64,000 nt of DNA from Vigna angularis (lineage: Eukaryota > Streptophyta > Magnoliopsida > Fabales > Fabaceae). The stretch lies in assembly GCF_016808095.1 (NCBI RefSeq), contig NC_068979.1:27361960-27425959 (forward strand), given 5' to 3'. This document shows positions 60,853 through 64,000 of this stretch, piece after piece (the first letter of the stretch is position 1; every line of letters starts with the position of its first letter). The notes below the pieces were generated by a model. It saw only the letters and a list, made by a program, of their open reading frames with translations, was not told the DNA's origin and did no database searches. Both the position numbers and the translations under genes were made by a program.

Positions 60853-62510
60853 AGGAAATTATTTTTCGTTTCCAATGATTGCTCCACACTAACCTCTAGA
60901 ATGAATGAAGAATGATGTCTTAATTTGCATTTTGAGGCTAATTGTTTTGTTTATTCATCCCAAATTAATAGTTTACTTAGACGTCATTTCTTATTCAGTT
61001 ATAGACAATAGTTACACATTCCAAACCTACTTTTTCTTTATTTGTTATCATAGAATCATAAAAGGAAGGCTTTCGCACTTGATATCGCATTGTTTCTTGC
61101 ATAAAACATTCGTGTTATATAGTAAAGGCGTATGGGAAACTATACATACATGAGTATGAGTGTTGGTGTTTGCGTTTCGTTTTAGAATTGCTACCTTTTT
61201 ATTTTATTAGAGGTTCAATAAAAAAAACTTTCCCACTTTATTTGGGCCTAAAATATTCGTATCATGTAACGTGCTCTTTCACGTAATTTATCAGTTGTAG
61301 TATAACTTTATTTTTTAGCTTTCTAAATTGCAACGTACATTTTATAAGAAAATTATTATAGCCTTCGATAATTATATTATTACTGTGCTATAACAATAAT
61401 TACTAAATAAAAACAGAAAATATCAAACAGTCATCGGACTGCTACAATAAAACCCCAAAAGACGTTGATTAACGTGGGAAGCAAAAAAAAAACGTTGGCA
61501 TCAAAAATTTATATTTTTTGACATTAATTGACCTCAAAAATTACCATTTTTTAACGCTAATTAACATCGAAAATAGTCATATTTTGGCATTAATTATAGT
61601 TGGAAATAACCATTTTGTGATGTTAATAAACGTCTTTTTTTTGCTATTTTTCTACGTCAATCATCTCTTTTTCTTTTTTAAATAAATAGTGCTTCATTTT
61701 TATAACTTTACTAAACTTGAAAAGCAAAAAAAAAAAACAACAAATGTAGCCTAGTTTTGGCATTTCATATATCCAAAACTCATTTTCAAATTTGTATGAT
61801 TTATAAATAAAAGTTATCACAAGTGAATGGTGTTACAGTGAATAGTAGTGTATATTAACTATTCGCTTGTGATTTTCATTTTTAATAACTATGGTTATTG
61901 TTTTTGTTGAATTTTTTTTTACCACCACTTAGAACCCCTGTTTTAGGGAAAAAAAATCCATGAGCCCTTACTTTGAATATGTGTGAAGTTTAAAAATTAT
62001 TTGAAAAATTAATTGTGGTTGATCTTTAAACGATAATAACTTTTGTTTCTTCTAGCTTTTTTTATTGTAAAAATGTTTCACATACTTAGACTTTGAATTT
62101 TGATTTAAATTTTTTTATGGGGGCTTGTCATGATATTTTGGTGCTTTGAACAAATTTTCAGGTTATTTGGAGTTCTTTTAAATATACTATCAGTTTTACC
62201 CTAAGTTTGGATGTATAAGATGTATGAAAACAAACAAGTTCAACAATACCAACAAGTTCATCCAATTTATAGCTCATAAAAATGAAAACGAAAACAAGAC
62301 TAACATTCTTGAAGGTGGTTCACCAGAATAAAGTGTTGCCGTCAATGAGAGGACAAAGGTGAACGAGCATATGCTCCAAAAAGTACCTGTGCATGAAATC
62401 AATCGGTCAAAACGAAAGAAAAACATACTTAAAGTAGTTAATCAACGTGCATTTGTATAAAATGAAAGAAAGATTACATGTGTTAGTCGCTGAAAGCTTC
62501 GCCTGAGGAG
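60853..62510. repeat. 1.65-kb direct repeat, copy B
   Basis: Begins about 400 bp after the DAO stop codon and matches 51890-53540 (see copy A). The first 350 bp are almost identical; the rest is more diverged, with indels. It lacks the 52430-52590 insertion of copy A and holds different sequence there (61380-61500). It ends near AGCTTCGCCTGAGG. Confidence 0.85.
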
Positions 62511-64000
62511 GCGTCTCCAATTGAAGCAGAACGGATGAGAGAAAAGAATGTGTAGTCATGACGAGAGGTTCTTCGAACTTAAACATAGAATATTAAAGGG
62601 CAGTTACTCCTCACAATGATCTCCCTAACCACGACAAGAATGGTGTGACACACCGACAATAGCTCTATCTACAATCACCTACGACAGCTCTGACTTGAAG
62701 AAGGCATACAATGGCAAGACTCTGCCTTTGGAGGTAATGAAAGATGAAGAGCAGAGAATGGTACTGGAAAGTGAGATGGTATATGTTTTCAAAACCCTAA
62801 AAATGTCATCCTATGTGTTTACATTTAAAAGAAAAATAAGAAACTACTTTTTATACCAATTATAATTAGAATAAGTATATGACTTTTTTTCTTTATTACA
62901 AAAATATCATTGGATCCATTTTCTATACCGATTACAACTAAAACTGATATAAAATGTTTTATTCTTTATTACAAACATATAATTACATTTACTTTCTATA
63001 TAAGTTATAACACCATATGGTATAGAAAGTGTTATCTTTTACAATTTTGGTATTACAATACTTATTATACTTAATGGATTATAATTAACATTAAAAGTTA
63101 TTATAAAAAGTATTTTTTGTTTCACTAGAAAAAAAATATAAATATATTGAAAGATATAAAAGTGTATAATCTTTTATGTGAAATTTATACAATGAAAAAA
63201 ATGGAGATTTAACTTCCACCATAGACGAATATAAATTGAAAAAAAAACTCACACTAATTTATGTATAATATTTATTTCGTTGGTGTTAATCAAGAAATTG
63301 ACTTTTCGAAAGTGAAAACTATGATGTTTAGGTCCACATGAAAAAAAGACGCGTAAACTAAACTCATGTTAAAAATTATGCTAAATAGTAAATATTAGTT
63401 ATTTCATAAAATATAATATCAACTTTACTCCCTCAAACTTATAAAATTTAAATATTTATTAAAAGTAACAACGGCCATATCGACATTAAAAATGAACTAA
63501 ATACTAAAATAATTTAATGTTTACATCTAAAAAACTTATGAAAAATTTAATATTAAGAAAAAAAGTCTCCATCACCATCCGTCAGTGACGACTAGTTCGT
63601 GACACTAGCGTTTGTCGTCAAATTTAAGTTCATCATTTGTACAAGTCTGTGATTAACGTTTTAGGAATGTTAAGTTTTGTTTACTTTCTGCAAGGTGTAT
63701 TGTTAGGTTTGTCTTTGCTTTCCTTCTTTCGTTTGTTCGCTTTGTTTTCTTTACATTTTAGGGCATTGTAAGTGTTTCAAATTCAGGCATATACCTCCTT
63801 TTCGATCTCTTTTTCAAAAGGTACTTTCTTTACTACTATAACTACTTTCTTTGTATAATAACTGGTTGCATTTTATTTTAACTTTAAATCAAAAATTTGT
63901 TCTTTTTTCATTAAAGTAATGTTGTTGAGATTTAAATAAATTATTTTTTGAATAATTGCATAAATGTGATACAAATATGAGAACAAAACATTGGGGTAGA
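62511..64000. other. Intergenic DNA at the right edge
   Basis: No gene was recognised. A short less AT-rich stretch at 62511-62800 adjoins repeat copy B. The rest is AT-rich. A gene beginning beyond the window cannot be excluded. Confidence 0.4.

Overview
This window is nuclear DNA of a flowering plant. It is AT-rich, the genes are intron-split, TATA/TA microsatellites are long, and mobile elements are dense. Gene content and repeat style point to a papilionoid legume, probably of the Phaseolus/Vigna/soybean group; that placement is inference from recognised sequence style, not from a search.

Only three protein genes look complete. (1) A JAZ3/TIFY6B-type jasmonate repressor lies on the minus strand at 11354-14194 (7 exons, 332 aa). 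It has an intact TIFY motif, an intact Jas degron and three G-boxes upstream. (2) A caleosin/peroxygenase lies on the minus strand at 29366-32396 (6 exons, 204 aa). It has one EF-hand, both haem-binding histidines and an ABRE/G-box next to its TATA box. (3) A DAO-type 2-oxoglutarate/Fe(II) dioxygenase, probably an auxin oxidase, lies on the plus strand at 59359-60450 (3 exons, 299 aa) with the complete HxD...H...RxS site. All exon boundaries were worked out by hand. Lengths and phases add up to uninterrupted frames of 999, 615 and 900 nt including the stop. A small two-exon gene of unknown function at 22003-22376 is possible.

The rest is largely a transposon landscape. Mutator-like elements dominate. 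Four long-TIR elements (602-1915, 23030-24114, 24153-25807, 26331-27889) end in similar GGTTTAAT-like termini with 9-bp target duplications. At least two of them carry host-gene fragments: condensin-II CAP-G2 in the first and an F-box gene in the last. A second family, with GTTGCTCCCTCCACC-type ends (2370-3926, 4006-4883, 5002-5310), carries internal palindromes of the AACGGATGT/ACATCCGTT type. Another TIR element sits inside a (TA)n microsatellite at 17052-18047.

Retroelements include a decayed Ty1-copia element with both LTRs (33157-38052), a degenerate Ty3-gypsy gag/protease relic on the minus strand (about 38400-40720), a copia relic on the minus strand (about 53540-55090) and a 2.5-kb solo LTR with an exact 5-bp target duplication (44498-47043). 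A more decayed LTR probably of the same type lies at about 19130-20340. A ribosomal protein P0 exon fragment lies at 56399-56467. The DAO gene is bracketed by two direct copies of a repeat of about 1.65 kb (51890-53540 and 60853-62510). A third copy lies between them, and in it a 33-bp unit has expanded to about six tandem copies. The remaining intergenic DNA is AT-rich and shows no gene I can support.
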